NCBI RefSeq assembly: GCF_007923295.1
Contig: NZ_VOIR01000001.1
Location: 1 to 50,348, forward strand
Direction of reading: 5' to 3'
Length of the DNA stretch: 50,348 nucleotides
Source of the DNA: Agrococcus sediminis
Lineage (GTDB): Bacteria > Actinomycetota > Actinomycetes > Actinomycetales > Microbacteriaceae
The notes beneath the pieces were generated by a model, which had not been told where the DNA came from, did no database searches, and saw only the letters and a list, made by a program, of their open reading frames with translations. The number at the start of each line of letters is the position of its first letter. Position 1 is the first letter of the stretch. Positions 41,864-50,127 of the stretch are shown in pieces. A program made the translations under genes and the position numbers.

Positions 41864-43210
41864 TCAGCCCTCGAGCTGGGGCCGCAGGTCGTTCTCGTAC
41901 AGGCCCTCGAGCTCGGCCTGGAGCGCCGCGAGCGACTCCTCCACGTCGGCGTCGGTGGTGAGGATGCGCTGCAGCGCGGTCGCGAGCGCCAGGTCGCCGC
42001 CGGGGAGGAAGACGCGCAGGTAGTCCTGCGTGCGCGTGCGGCTCTCGAGCTGCTCGACCGCGACCTCGAAGTTGGGGTTCTCGGCGTACAGCGCGCTCGC
42101 GTCGGCGTCGGAGCGCACCGGCATGTAGCCCGTCTGGCTCGAGAACGCGACGGTGTTCTCGGCGCTCGTCAGGTGGTCGGCGAGCATCGCCGCGGCGAGC
42201 TGCTCCTCGGGCGTCGAGGCGGCCGAGATCGCGACGCCGGCACCGCCGGTGGGCACGACGAGCTCCTGCTCGACGGGGCCGCCGGGGAGGAACGCGACGC
42301 CCACCTCGAAGCCGGCCGTCTCGGTGACGCCGCCGAGCGAGCCGGTCGAGCCGATGAACTGGCTCGTCGCGCCGGCCGCGAAGTCGTCGGCGGGCGAGCC
42401 GCTCGACACGTTCGCCCAGCCGTCCTGCACCGCGTCCTGCGCGAACTGCACGGCCTCGACGGTGCCGTCGCTCGTCACCGCGCTCGCGTCCCACTCGTCC
42501 GACCAGCCGCCGCCGTAGCCCCAGACGAGGTTGTTCATCATCCACGCCGGGTAGTCCTCGGCGGGCGGGAAGCTGAAGGCCGTGTCGGTGACGCCGGCGT
42601 CGACGAGCGCCAGCGAGTGCTCGCGCACCTCCTCCCACGTCGTGGGCGCCTCGGTGAGGCCCGCCTCGGCGTAGTGGTCGGCGTTGTAGTAGTAGATCGT
42701 CGTCGAGCGGGCGTACGGCACCGCGTAGTGCGCGTCCTCGTAGAGGTAGTCGTCGAAGAGCGTCTCGTTGTAGGTGCTGGTGTCGCCGCCGGCGGCGGCG
42801 AAGGCGTCGTCGAGCGCGAGCAGGGAGCCGTTCACGTGGTTGGTGAACCAGGTGGCATCCGACATCACGACGAGGTCGCCCACGTCGCCCGAGGTCTGCG
42901 CGGTCTGGAAGCGCTGCGAGACCTCCTCGTAGTTGGCGCCGGCGGTGACGATCTCCACCTCGATGCCGGTCTCCTCGGTGAAGCCGTCGACGAGCTGCTG
43001 CTCGACCTCCTGCGAGCCACCGGGGTGGTTGGTCCAGAAGCTGATCGACTCGGCCGGCTCGATCGAGGCCCAGTCGACCTCGGTGCTGCCGCTCGCGTCG
43101 GTGGAGCCGACGGCCGGGCCACAGGCCGTGAGGCCGAGCGCCGCGACGCCGAGCACGGCGAACGTGGTGGTGACGCGCTTCGCGCGCGTCTGGCGGATGC
43201 GGTGGGACAT
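41864..43210 (-). CDS. Extracellular solute-binding lipoprotein (family 1, UgpB-like)
   Basis: 448 residues with signal peptide and lipobox LTAC (Cys30). ISFWTNHPGGSQEVEQQLVDGF resembles the UgpB start (FWHSM-G--G), and GANYEEVSQRFQTAQTSGDVGDLVVM fits the glycerol-3-phosphate branch as well as sugar receptors. AVPYARSTTIYYYNADHYAEAGL is general to family 1. It captures substrate outside the cell for the two permeases. Glycerol-3-phosphate, a glycerophosphodiester or an oligosaccharide are all possible; the gene order favours the first. Confidence 0.88.
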   Translation of the reverse strand: MSHRIRQTRAKRVTTTFAVLGVAALGLTACGPAVGSTDASGSTEVDWASIEPAESISFWTNHPGGSQEVEQQLVDGFTEETGIEVEIVTAGANYEEVSQRFQTAQTSGDVGDLVVMSDATWFTNHVNGSLLALDDAFAAAGGDTSTYNETLFDDYLYEDAHYAVPYARSTTIYYYNADHYAEAGLTEAPTTWEEVREHSLALVDAGVTDTAFSFPPAEDYPAWMMNNLVWGYGGGWSDEWDASAVTSDGTVEAVQFAQDAVQDGWANVSSGSPADDFAAGATSQFIGSTGSLGGVTETAGFEVGVAFLPGGPVEQELVVPTGGAGVAISAASTPEEQLAAAMLADHLTSAENTVAFSSQTGYMPVRSDADASALYAENPNFEVAVEQLESRTRTQDYLRVFLPGGDLALATALQRILTTDADVEESLAALQAELEGLYENDLRPQLEG

Positions 43211-43254
43211 GGATGCTCCTCGGTGGTGGTGGGTCGGTGGTCGGTCAGGGAGGC

Positions 43255-44124
43255 TCATTTGACGGCGCCCTGCGTGAGCCCGCTCACGATGAAGCGCTGC
43301 AGGGCGGCGAAGACGACGAGCACGGGGACGATGACGAGCACGGCGCCGGCCATGAGGTAGCCGTAGCTGCCGGTCTGCCCCTCGATCGACTGCAGGAGGT
43401 TGAGGCCCACGGGCAGCGTCATCGTGTCGACGGAGTCGGTGATGATGAGGGGCCACATGAAGCTGTTCCACTCCCCCACGATCGTCACGAGCGCGACGGT
43501 CGCGATCGTGGGTGCCGAGACGGGCACGACGATGCGCCAGAGCCGCTTCAGGTGGCCGGCGCCGTCGAGCTTGGCCGCCTCGAGCAGATCCTTCGGCAGC
43601 GTCTTGAACTGCTGCCGCAGGAGGAACGTGCCGAAGGCCGTGCCGAGGCCGGGCAGGATGATGCCCCAGAGCGTGTTGCGCCCGCCGAGCGCCGAGATGG
43701 TCATGTAGTTCGGCAGCAGCGCCGCCTCGGGCGGCACCATGAGCGCGACGAGGATCGCGATGAAGACCGCGTGCGCGAAGCGGAAGTCGACGAAGACGAG
43801 CGCGTAGGCGGTCGTGATGGCGAGCACGACTTTGATGGCCGAGCCGACGATGGTCACGATCAGGCTGTTGCGCAGCACGGTGAGCAGCGGCACGGTGTCG
43901 GCGACGTGCCGGTAGTTGTCGAGGCTCGGCTCCTGCGGCCAGAGCGTCGGCTGCGTCGTGATGATCTCGCCGGGCGGCTTGAAGGAGGCGATCGCCATCC
44001 ACAGCAGCGGCAGCACGATGATCGCGACGGCGAGCAGGATCGGCAGGTAGCCGCCGAGCACGGTCGCGAGCAGGTTGCGGCGGGAGAACGCCTGGCGCCA
44101 GTCGGCGAGGTGGGTGGAGCTCAT
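43255..44124 (-). CDS. ABC transporter permease, UgpE/MalG type
   Basis: A 289-residue permease with six helices. The long N-terminal YLPILLAVAIIVLPLLWMAIASFK, the EAA loop LLEAAKLDGAGHLKRLWRIVVPVSAPTI and the ending VFAALQRFIVSGLTQGAVKG-type tail (LQRFIVSGLTQGAVK) are typical of MalG/UgpE. Its ATG overlaps the stop of the upstream permease (ATGA). Confidence 0.92.
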   Translation of the reverse strand: MSSTHLADWRQAFSRRNLLATVLGGYLPILLAVAIIVLPLLWMAIASFKPPGEIITTQPTLWPQEPSLDNYRHVADTVPLLTVLRNSLIVTIVGSAIKVVLAITTAYALVFVDFRFAHAVFIAILVALMVPPEAALLPNYMTISALGGRNTLWGIILPGLGTAFGTFLLRQQFKTLPKDLLEAAKLDGAGHLKRLWRIVVPVSAPTIATVALVTIVGEWNSFMWPLIITDSVDTMTLPVGLNLLQSIEGQTGSYGYLMAGAVLVIVPVLVVFAALQRFIVSGLTQGAVK

Positions 44125-45020
44125 GCGTAGTGCACCCGCCGCTCGATGAACCGCATCTGGAAGGCGGTGATGGCGAAGAGCACGACGAACAGCACGACCG
44201 AGATCGCGGCGGCGTAGCCGGCGTTCTGGTACGGACCGAAGCCCTGCAGGAACAGCTCGAAGACGATCGTGTTGGTGCCGTTCCCCGACGGCGTCATGAT
44301 CTTCAGGATGTCGAAGGCCTGCATCGAGCTGAGGATGGTCGTCACCGTCAGGAAGAAGACGGTCGGCGACAGCAGCGGCAGCGTCAGCTTGAAGAAGCGG
44401 GTGAGCGCGCCGGCCCGGTCGATGCGGGCCGCCTCGATGAGGTCGCTCGGGATCGACTGCAGCCCGGCGAGGAACACGACGGCGCAGAAGCCGAGGTGCT
44501 TCCAGACGTAGACGACGATCACCATGACGAGCGCGAGGTCGGCGTCGAGGTACCACTCGGGCGAGCGGGCACCGAAGGCGCGCAGCACGTGCCCGAGCAC
44601 CCCGAGCTGCGGGTCGAAGATGAAGTTCCACACCATGCCGACGCCGACGCCCGAGAGCACGTAGGGCGAGAAGATCGCGGTGCGGCCAGCGGTGACGCCG
44701 GGGATGCGGCGGCCCAGCGCGAGCGCGACGAGCAGCCCGAGCACCATCGACGCGACCACCGTGACGACCGTGAACGTGATGGTCACGCGCCACATCTCGG
44801 CGCCTTGCGGCGAGGTGAACAGGCGGATGTAGTTGTCGATGCCGGCGCTCGTGGCGCTCGTCGCGCCCATGCGCCAGTTTAGCGTCGAGAAGTAGGCGTT
44901 GCTCAGCAGCGGGTAGTAGACGAACGCGGCGATGAGCAGCAGGTTGGGCCCCGCGAACGCCAGGAACACGAGCGCATCGCGGCGCCGCTGGCGCTGACGA
45001 TGCGGGTTGGCGGTGGGCAC
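44121..45020 (-). CDS. ABC transporter permease, UgpA/MalF type
   Basis: A 299-residue permease. LVFLAFAGPNLLLIAAFVYYPLLSNAYFSTLNW is the UgpA-type first helix, and the EAA loop is IEAARIDRAGALTRFFKLTLPLLSP. GTG 45020 is used as start, with GGAGAG nine bases upstream. It is the first gene of the operon. In mycobacteria the glycerol-3-phosphate system has the same A-E-B-C order. The upstream 110 bases form the border to the accessory region. Confidence 0.92.
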   Translation of the reverse strand: MPTANPHRQRQRRRDALVFLAFAGPNLLLIAAFVYYPLLSNAYFSTLNWRMGATSATSAGIDNYIRLFTSPQGAEMWRVTITFTVVTVVASMVLGLLVALALGRRIPGVTAGRTAIFSPYVLSGVGVGMVWNFIFDPQLGVLGHVLRAFGARSPEWYLDADLALVMVIVVYVWKHLGFCAVVFLAGLQSIPSDLIEAARIDRAGALTRFFKLTLPLLSPTVFFLTVTTILSSMQAFDILKIMTPSGNGTNTIVFELFLQGFGPYQNAGYAAAISVVLFVVLFAITAFQMRFIERRVHYA

Positions 45021-45131
45021 CCGCTGACACTCTCCAGCCGGGTTGAACCGTAACTGTCGTGCGGCCGTCCCTCAGGGGTGCGTTAGGTGAACCGGGCGTG
45101 CGCGGACGCGCGCTCCGAGTGGACGGCGCAG

Positions 45132-45329
45132 TCAGCGCACGTTGAGGATCACGTAGCGCTCGTCGTCCGAGGGGCCGCCCCGGTAGACCGGATCGTCCAA
45201 CTTCTGCACCTCTACGATGTCGCGGAGCTTCCCCACCAACTGGGCGCACTTGTCGGCGGTGTATCCCGACCCCTTTGCTCCAGCGCCCCGGCCGATGGCC
45301 TCGGCAGTACAGCTAAGGGCCTGCCGCAT
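45132..45329 (-). CDS. Unrecognised small protein or gene remnant
   Basis: 65 residues (ending DDPVYRGGPSDDERYVILNVR). An in-frame stop codon lies directly before its ATG. The composition looks protein-like, but no family is recognised, and the upstream 170 bases look like broken coding DNA, so it may be the C-terminal remnant of a longer gene. It marks the start of the lower-GC region. Confidence 0.35.
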   Translation of the reverse strand: MRQALSCTAEAIGRGAGAKGSGYTADKCAQLVGKLRDIVEVQKLDDPVYRGGPSDDERYVILNVR

Positions 45330-45499
45330 CTATGCCCCAGAGACGGACGCTTATATGCCACACAGAAGGACGCTCGAGGCGGGAACGCTGTCGCCAAGTG
45401 CTTCAGTCACCCACCCGAGCGGGCGTAGGTCAAGGGCGTGGGTGCACAGCCGCATGAAGATTGCGTCAGTCCAAGCACCACTCCGTGATCCGTTTCCAT

Positions 45500-46474
45500 T
45501 CAAACTGCAAGGGTTGTGCGCGTCTCTCTTGCTGTGGACTTGTCCTGCCACCTGACGACGCAGATCACGCGGCTTGGAGTACTCATTGCGACGAACATCG
45601 GTGCTGAGTACTTACCCAGGGGGGCCATGCGTTCGATCGGTCCTTCGTTGATGACGCGTGGCATATCAATCTCATTGCCCTCGCCGTCCTCGAGATGGAA
45701 CGTGATCTGCTCGACGCTGTACGGGATGTTGCTCTCGAGGACGAGGTGGTAGCTGCGGCGAGTTCTTAGGCGGCCGCGGGAGTCACTCTCGGCGCGTTCG
45801 CTCGTCTCGACACGTGGCCAAATGCCGTACTCCGTCAAGTCTGAGGGCTCGGGTTGCGTATGAGTAGGGGAAACTGCAGCACTTTCGATGGCCTCCAGAG
45901 CCGCCTCCGCCGGACTGGGGAGGCGAGTGAACTGTGTGCTCAGCTCGAGGGACGCCTTGAACTTCGTCGCGATCTTGGTGAGATCGCTCTGCAACTTCAG
46001 TTCAAACTCCTCCGGCGAGGTGTAGCTTCCGACCAGTGCGCGCCTCTGCACGTCAGAGAGGTACTCCTCAAGCCTCAACTTCTCTGCGTTCGCGCTCTCG
46101 CCTCGCAGCGGCGTTCGGGGGACGAGGTTTCGGTAGGTCAGTACTTCTTTCCCCGCGTCGATGAATCGGTCCGTCTCCTCAACCGTTCCCGACCCGCTAA
46201 CAGGCGTAGGAGTGCCGAGCTTGTCTGTGTAGACAACGATCGCGAGGTCGGAGACGTCGACGAGCTGCTCGTTGATGAGCTCCTGGGCGTACTCACCGGC
46301 TACGCCTGGCGTTGAGCCCTCGGTCCAATCCGCCGGGAGAAAGATGATGGAGTGCATCTTGCCGTGGTCGATGTTCCATCGTCGCATTGCGCTATGGATG
46401 GCTCCTCGATGCACCTCGGGGATGTCGCCTGGTGCCGAAATCATCGCCTGGACGATGAGCGCGCTGAATGCCAT
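45500..46474 (-). CDS. TIR/nucleoside-deoxyribosyltransferase-like protein, candidate defence NADase
   Basis: 324 residues. The N-terminal domain (about 1-125) reads like the TIR-like family found with defence genes: SALIVQAMISAPGDIPE opens it, then MRRWN, FLPADWTEGSTPGVAGE, QELINEQLVDVSDLAIVVYTDKLGTPTPV and SGSGTVEETDRFIDAGKEVLTY. SGTVEE at 95-100 matches the GTxxE segment that carries the catalytic Glu in deoxyribosyltransferase-type folds. A helical linker follows, then a beta-rich C terminus (SYHLVLESNIPYSVEQITFHL). It might hydrolyse NAD or a nucleotide after sensing a trigger. The ATG follows TACTGT by six bases (leaderless). The function is inference. Confidence 0.7.
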   Translation of the reverse strand: MAFSALIVQAMISAPGDIPEVHRGAIHSAMRRWNIDHGKMHSIIFLPADWTEGSTPGVAGEYAQELINEQLVDVSDLAIVVYTDKLGTPTPVSGSGTVEETDRFIDAGKEVLTYRNLVPRTPLRGESANAEKLRLEEYLSDVQRRALVGSYTSPEEFELKLQSDLTKIATKFKASLELSTQFTRLPSPAEAALEAIESAAVSPTHTQPEPSDLTEYGIWPRVETSERAESDSRGRLRTRRSYHLVLESNIPYSVEQITFHLEDGEGNEIDMPRVINEGPIERMAPLGKYSAPMFVAMSTPSRVICVVRWQDKSTARETRTTLAV

Positions 46475-46480
46475 GCCTCA

Positions 46481-46486
46481 ACAGTA
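46481..46486 (-). promoter_or_regulatory. -10 box TACTGT for a leaderless start at 46474
   Basis: On the minus strand TACTGT, then TGAGGC, then ATG of the TIR-like gene. Confidence 0.5.
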
Positions 46487-46514
46487 GGGCGGGGGCAGCA
46501 AAATCAGAGCCGAA

Positions 46515-46623
46515 GCGAGCGGCCGCCGCACCCCGCCGACCGCTCACGACGCCACCATCAAAGCCACTCCGGCCGACAACCGCGACCAGCGCGACTGGCG
46601 CATCCGACACGACCGCGTCGACC
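46515..46623 (+). pseudogene. Fragment of IS481 transposase (late catalytic region)
   Basis: Read on the plus strand, the piece encodes GRRTPPTAHDATIKATPAD then NRDQRDWRIRHDRVD, matching the segment before the C-terminal beta domain of IS481 transposases. Both ends are abrupt; after 46623 the sequence is unrelated. Its last 63 bases are repeated at 49849-49911, where the transposase reading frame continues to its stop. It is a remnant without function. Confidence 0.75.
46561..46623 (+). repeat. 63-bp direct repeat, left copy
   Basis: Identical to 49849-49911 at 62 of 63 bases (one T/C difference, at 46568). The two copies flank about 3.2 kb of unrelated DNA. Confidence 0.95.
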
Positions 46624-46683
46624 CCGCGTTCCTGACTTCGACGATGGAAGCCGCGCTCGCGGCATCTACCTCATCGTCATCGG

Positions 46684-47589
46684 TCAGCGCCGATGAAAGG
46701 AAGCCGGCAATTGCGGCGCCCCACGGCTCTCCAAGAGAGAGACGGCCTCCTGAGTTGTGTTGTAGGCAACCAGAATCGCTTCGTGTGTCCACCGCAGGGA
46801 GGCCGTGAGGCGCACTCGAGAGACGCCATCAGCCGACTCGCTGAGCCGCTCAAGATCAGAGTTACGAGCTGACCGGCTGTGCGACGGGTGCGATAGCCCG
46901 CTTGCTACCTTCCACAGCATGGCCGCGTAGTCTCCGGGTACGCGCATCCCGTGGGCACCAGCGGGCACTACACAGACTGACCGGATGAGGTGGACCCACG
47001 GTGGGAGACCTTGCTTCACTCTGGCCCAAGGGATGTCGTGGGCAGCAGCAATCTCGCGCGCCTTCGCGACGTCTCGATCGTGACGTTTCGTATCCAGACG
47101 GCGCTGTCGGCCAAGCACGTCGTTGCCTGGCGGCTCATCCATGTTCTGCAGTGCGTCGAGTTCGACCTTCGCGAGACTAGCGTCCTGCGCGATATCGTCG
47201 AAACGAGCACGCAGGAGACGCTCAATACGGTCACCACGAGCCGCTGGCACGAGGATCCACTTAGCCAGGGAACTCGCCTCGAGGATGGAGCGGACGATGG
47301 GGTAGTGCGCGTACATCGGGACCTCGAGGGTCTTCGCGGGGCGCAGAAGGCCATCGATTGCACGCATGTTGTCCGTCGCCATCATCAGGGCCGTGGTCAC
47401 GACATGACTCAGGTGCATCCACTTCGTGGCCTCGTCGTCGGCAGCAAGCTCCGATCCAGAACCGACACCGCGATTGCTGACGATCTCAAACCTTGCCCTG
47501 ATCAGACGACCCTGTTGCAAACGCCGCTCGATCAGCCGAGCCTGCTCCAACTCATCTGTGTTGCCCACAGATGTTCGCGCCCATGACAT
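46684..47589 (-). CDS. Hypothetical helical protein of the accessory region
   Basis: 301 residues, mostly alpha-helical, no signal peptide. A central segment, HYPIVRSILEASSLAKWILVP then RGDRIERLLRARFDDIAQD, resembles uncharacterised DUF5677-like proteins that occur scattered in actinobacteria. SGLSHPSHSR precedes a helical C terminus. The ATG at 47589 follows TAGGGT by six bases, so it is leaderless. GC content is lower than in the core genes. It lies within the segment flanked by the 63-bp repeat. No function assigned. Confidence 0.7.
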   Translation of the reverse strand: MSWARTSVGNTDELEQARLIERRLQQGRLIRARFEIVSNRGVGSGSELAADDEATKWMHLSHVVTTALMMATDNMRAIDGLLRPAKTLEVPMYAHYPIVRSILEASSLAKWILVPAARGDRIERLLRARFDDIAQDASLAKVELDALQNMDEPPGNDVLGRQRRLDTKRHDRDVAKAREIAAAHDIPWARVKQGLPPWVHLIRSVCVVPAGAHGMRVPGDYAAMLWKVASGLSHPSHSRSARNSDLERLSESADGVSRVRLTASLRWTHEAILVAYNTTQEAVSLLESRGAPQLPASFHRR

Positions 47590-47595
47590 ACCCGA

Positions 47596-47601
47596 ACCCT
47601 A
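47596..47601 (-). promoter_or_regulatory. -10 box TAGGGT for a leaderless start at 47589
   Basis: On the minus strand TAGGGT, then TCGGGT, then ATG. Confidence 0.55.
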
Positions 47602-47764
47602 CGGTCGGCCACCCACACACCGAGGCGCGGACGACGCCCTGAGTCGGTCGGATTCATGACGCGCACTGATACCGGGCTTCGTGACATGGCCGATCACGAT
47701 CGCGCCAGCGGAAGGACGCCGGAAGTCGACGTTCGTCAATGGCAGCGAGTTTGGACGCCGCTCA

Positions 47765-47770
47765 TACGAT
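47765..47770 (+). promoter_or_regulatory. -10 box TACGAT for a leaderless start at 47777
   Basis: TACGAT, six bases, then GTG. It identifies GTG 47777 rather than the in-frame ATG at 47681 as the start of the membrane protein gene. Confidence 0.6.
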
Positions 47771-47776
47771 GCGACC

Positions 47777-48172
47777 GTGGAACTCACCCCGGCCGCCGCG
47801 ACGGCATTCTCGCAATTGCTCGCTGTCCTATTGCTCGCGACGGCGCTGACCAGGTCTCGGCGCCGCACCCTCAGTCCTTCGCCTGCGCGTCCGCCACGAA
47901 GGGGCGGCGAGTGGTTCAAGGTCTTCGTCCAGCCTCGAACATGGAGCCAGCTCAAGGCGGTGTGGATCTTGCTATCTCATCTGGCAGCTGTCGTGGCAGT
48001 TGTAGCCTTGGCGTTCGTGGTCGCTGCTGGCACAGAGGCCTCGGATGAGACGAGGGCGCTCCAGGCAGTGACGACCGTCGTCGGCATGGTGTCGCTGCTC
48101 GGGATCATGGTCGCCCTACTCGACGACGTCACGGACTTTGCAAAAGCCTCCTTCGCCGGCGCCGATGACTGA
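47777..48172 (+). CDS. Small membrane protein, unrecognised
   Basis: 131 residues from GTG 47777. The first helix is TAFSQLLAVLLLATALT, then an Arg/Pro-rich loop, then LLSHLAAVVAVVALAFVVAAG and VTTVVGMVSLLGIMVALL. A long soluble stretch lies between helices 1 and 2 (GEWFKVFVQPRTWSQLKAVW). No family is recognised. An alternative start 32 codons upstream would add an unlikely N terminus overlapping promoter sequence. It belongs to the segment flanked by the 63-bp repeat. Confidence 0.6.
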   Translation: MELTPAAATAFSQLLAVLLLATALTRSRRRTLSPSPARPPRRGGEWFKVFVQPRTWSQLKAVWILLSHLAAVVAVVALAFVVAAGTEASDETRALQAVTTVVGMVSLLGIMVALLDDVTDFAKASFAGADD

Positions 48173-48466
48173 CACCTTCCGAATACACCCGCCGAGCCGA
48201 GCCATGAGCCAAGTACGAACCTCGGAGGCGTCCGAATGCGCGCGCATGCCGCCAGTCGACCGCTGCCGCCAGCAGAAGCAACAGCCATGATGGCTGACCA
48301 CGCGATTCCTGACGGACCGCGTCGTCGCAAGACCTGAGTACCGACGGCCGTCGGCAACGACTCACCTCATTCGGCTGTTCCATGAGGTCCTCGCCGAAGC
48401 CGACTGCCAGATCCCGTCGGCCGGAACCTCGGAGACCTGTCCCTGATCCTCCTTCGCGCCGACGGG
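48173..48466. other. Stretch without a convincing gene
   Basis: No complete gene is seen. One plus-strand frame around 48290-48445 reads protein-like (for example HLIRLFHEVLAEADCQIPSAG) but is closed by stops on both sides and has no start, so it may be decayed coding DNA. Confidence 0.4.
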
Positions 48467-48775
48467 TCATCCGGCCTCACTGCGGACGATCGCGATGTTG
48501 AGCCCGCTGGGCCAGACAGGATCGGCTACGACGACCGCGTTCAGCTGCACGAATTTTGCGCCGCTGCCAGGATTGTGCTCTCCTGCCTCACCAGACGCAG
48601 CAATGAGCTTGTTGATGGTCACGAGCTGTGAAGCCAAGATGCTTGTCGAGTCGCGTGACCGCAACGACGCTGCACCTCTGGTCCGCCTTCGAGACGTCGA
48701 GCGTGTCCGCACTAGCTCTGTGGAAAGGGAACGATGGAAGTTCCGGCCGTCAGCTAGCGTCCACTTGACCAGCAT
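48467..48775 (-). CDS. Hypothetical small protein
   Basis: 102 residues starting MLVKWTLADGRNFHRSL. The second half is protein-like (SQLVTINKLIAASGEAGEHNPG and VQLNAVVVADPVWPSGLNIAIV). Its start lies inside the end of the upstream minus-strand frame (26-bp overlap), suggesting coupled genes or one frameshifted gene. No family recognised. Confidence 0.4.
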   Translation of the reverse strand: MLVKWTLADGRNFHRSLSTELVRTRSTSRRRTRGAASLRSRDSTSILASQLVTINKLIAASGEAGEHNPGSGAKFVQLNAVVVADPVWPSGLNIAIVRSEAG

Positions 48776-48956
48776 CCTCGATGACCTCGATGACCGCTGC
48801 GAGCATCGCCGGGCACTCATGTGGGATAGCAGATGCCGAGGCTGCGACGAGATCCGCGAGATACCGCCGCACATCCGGAAGCCCGATCATCGCGAAAATC
48901 CATCGAGCCTCGGGTGATAGTGTGCTCCCCCCGCTCTTGGCTGGGGGTCCCGACAC
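48750..48956 (-). CDS. Hypothetical small protein
   Basis: 68 residues from a GTG at 48956: SPEARWIFAMIGLPDVRRY, then ASASAIPHECPAMLAAVIEVIEDAG. The composition looks coding, but the start is uncertain and the frame extends further upstream without support. It overlaps the next minus-strand gene by 26 bp. Confidence 0.35.
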   Translation of the reverse strand: MSGPPAKSGGSTLSPEARWIFAMIGLPDVRRYLADLVAASASAIPHECPAMLAAVIEVIEDAGQVDAS

Positions 48957-49106
48957 GGAAGCTGCGCTGCGGGCTCCGGACATGGGACGTCGTCGATTCC
49001 GCAGTTCCATTCCACGGCATCTCCGAGGTCCTGTGCGTCTGTCGCCCGCAGAAGCGGAGCGGCCTACTCTGGCAACAGACAGGTCCCCAAAACAGGAGTA
49101 GTGGAC

Positions 49107-49448
49107 ATGAACGATCGCATACGGCAGGCAGGCGAGTTTTTGCGGGACACCGTCCAGCAGGCGACCAGACAGGCTCTGAGCGACCACGACGACGCCATGC
49201 TTCGACGGGGCTTCACCAGCGCCGCTGGCATCACCGTACGCCGCATCCAAGAAATGCTCGATGCGTCCAAAGAGCAGATGAAAAGCACCGGCCTTACCAA
49301 GGCGGAGCAGGCGCAATACGCTCAATTGGAAGAGTTGAAGTCAGGGCTTGAAGCAGACTATGACCGCTATTGGCAAGGCACCGGCGTGGACTGGCGCCCC
49401 CTCAAGCCGATCGCGAAGGGTATCGTCCGACGACCCGAGCAGCAGTAG
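49107..49448 (+). CDS. Hypothetical helical protein
   Basis: 113 residues: MNDRIRQAGEFLRDTVQQATR, then SAAGITVRRIQEMLDASKEQM and a charged helix LTKAEQAQYAQLEELKSGLEADYDRYW. Probably soluble with coiled-coil tendency. ATG 49107 follows AGGAG by eight bases; a GTG two codons earlier is too close to it. A TACTCT -10 candidate lies at 49065-49070. No family recognised. It is one of the more convincing genes of the repeat-flanked segment. Confidence 0.65.
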   Translation: MNDRIRQAGEFLRDTVQQATRQALSDHDDAMLRRGFTSAAGITVRRIQEMLDASKEQMKSTGLTKAEQAQYAQLEELKSGLEADYDRYWQGTGVDWRPLKPIAKGIVRRPEQQ

Positions 49449-49618
49449 GCGACGCGCCAACTTTCTCTGAACGCGCGCGGCCGACACTCCGGATGCCTCG
49501 ACCACGCGCAGTTCAGCCCCGTTCCCTCGCTCCAGGGCCGCTCCGAGCTGGCCGAGGTGCCCGCTGGCGGAAGCTTCATATCGCGTTCCGCGAAGCCATT
49601 TGAGTGCCCAACCACTGA

Positions 49619-49848
49619 CTAACGTGGCTGCGGTGAGCTCTCGCGTATGACGCGTAGGAGTTCGATAGCTCGCTCCTCCGCTCCGCCCGTTCGCTGATAG
49701 TTGAAGAGGTCGAGGCGAATCGTTAGCAACCGGAGTCGTTTATAGCCGAACGCTCTGACATCGAACGTCTGAAGCGGCGCGTCCGTAGCGTAGACGAGGA
49801 TAGCCAGCGGCGAATCGAGGGCCCTGCCGAGGCGAGCGTCTGATAGAT
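49619..49848 (-). pseudogene. 3' fragment of an unrecognised gene cut by IS481 remnant
   Basis: The minus-strand frame reads ARLGRALDSPLAILVYATD, DVRAFGYKRLRLLTIRLDL and GGAEERAIELLRVIRESS before a TAG at 49621-49619. It looks like real coding sequence, yet its upstream side runs straight into transposase DNA at 49849 with no start, so the 5' part has been lost. No family recognised. Confidence 0.55.
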
Positions 49849-49911
49849 AAGCCACCCCGGCCGACAACCGCGACCAGCGCGACTGGCGCATCCGACACGA
49901 CCGCGTCGACC
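49849..49911 (+). repeat. 63-bp direct repeat, right copy
   Basis: Matches 46561-46623 at 62 of 63 bases; it begins at the junction with the truncated minus-strand gene. Confidence 0.95.
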
Positions 49912-50100
49912 GCTTCGGCAAGCTCAGCCTCCGCCGCGCCGGCCGCATGCACCACCTCGGCATCGGCATCGACCACGCCGGAACACCCGTCCTGATCCTC
50001 ACCGACGACACCACCGTCACCGTCACCGACAGCCACACCGGCGAAGTCCTCGCCACCCACACCGTCGACCCGGACCGGCCCTACTGGCGCAACCAACAGA

Positions 50101-50127
50101 GAAGCCCCGGCCGATGGCCGGGGCTTC
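50101..50127 (+). terminator. Hairpin at the 3' end of the IS481 remnant
   Basis: A perfect 12-bp stem (GAAGCCCCGGCC against GGCCGGGGCTTC) around GAT, inside the last codons of the transposase remnant. It would stop transcription leaving the element. Confidence 0.75.

Noticed and set aside
45087-45428. 113-codon plus-strand frame starting GTG/ATG near 45087
   Set aside because: No family marks; overlaps the minus-strand small frame; looks like non-coding border DNA.
46544-46792. Minus-strand 82-codon frame over the transposase fragment
   Set aside because: Antisense of IS481 remnant plus unrelated bases; no protein character.
48495-48917. 140-codon plus-strand frame
   Set aside because: Composition is not protein-like and the minus-strand frames over the same bases are more convincing.
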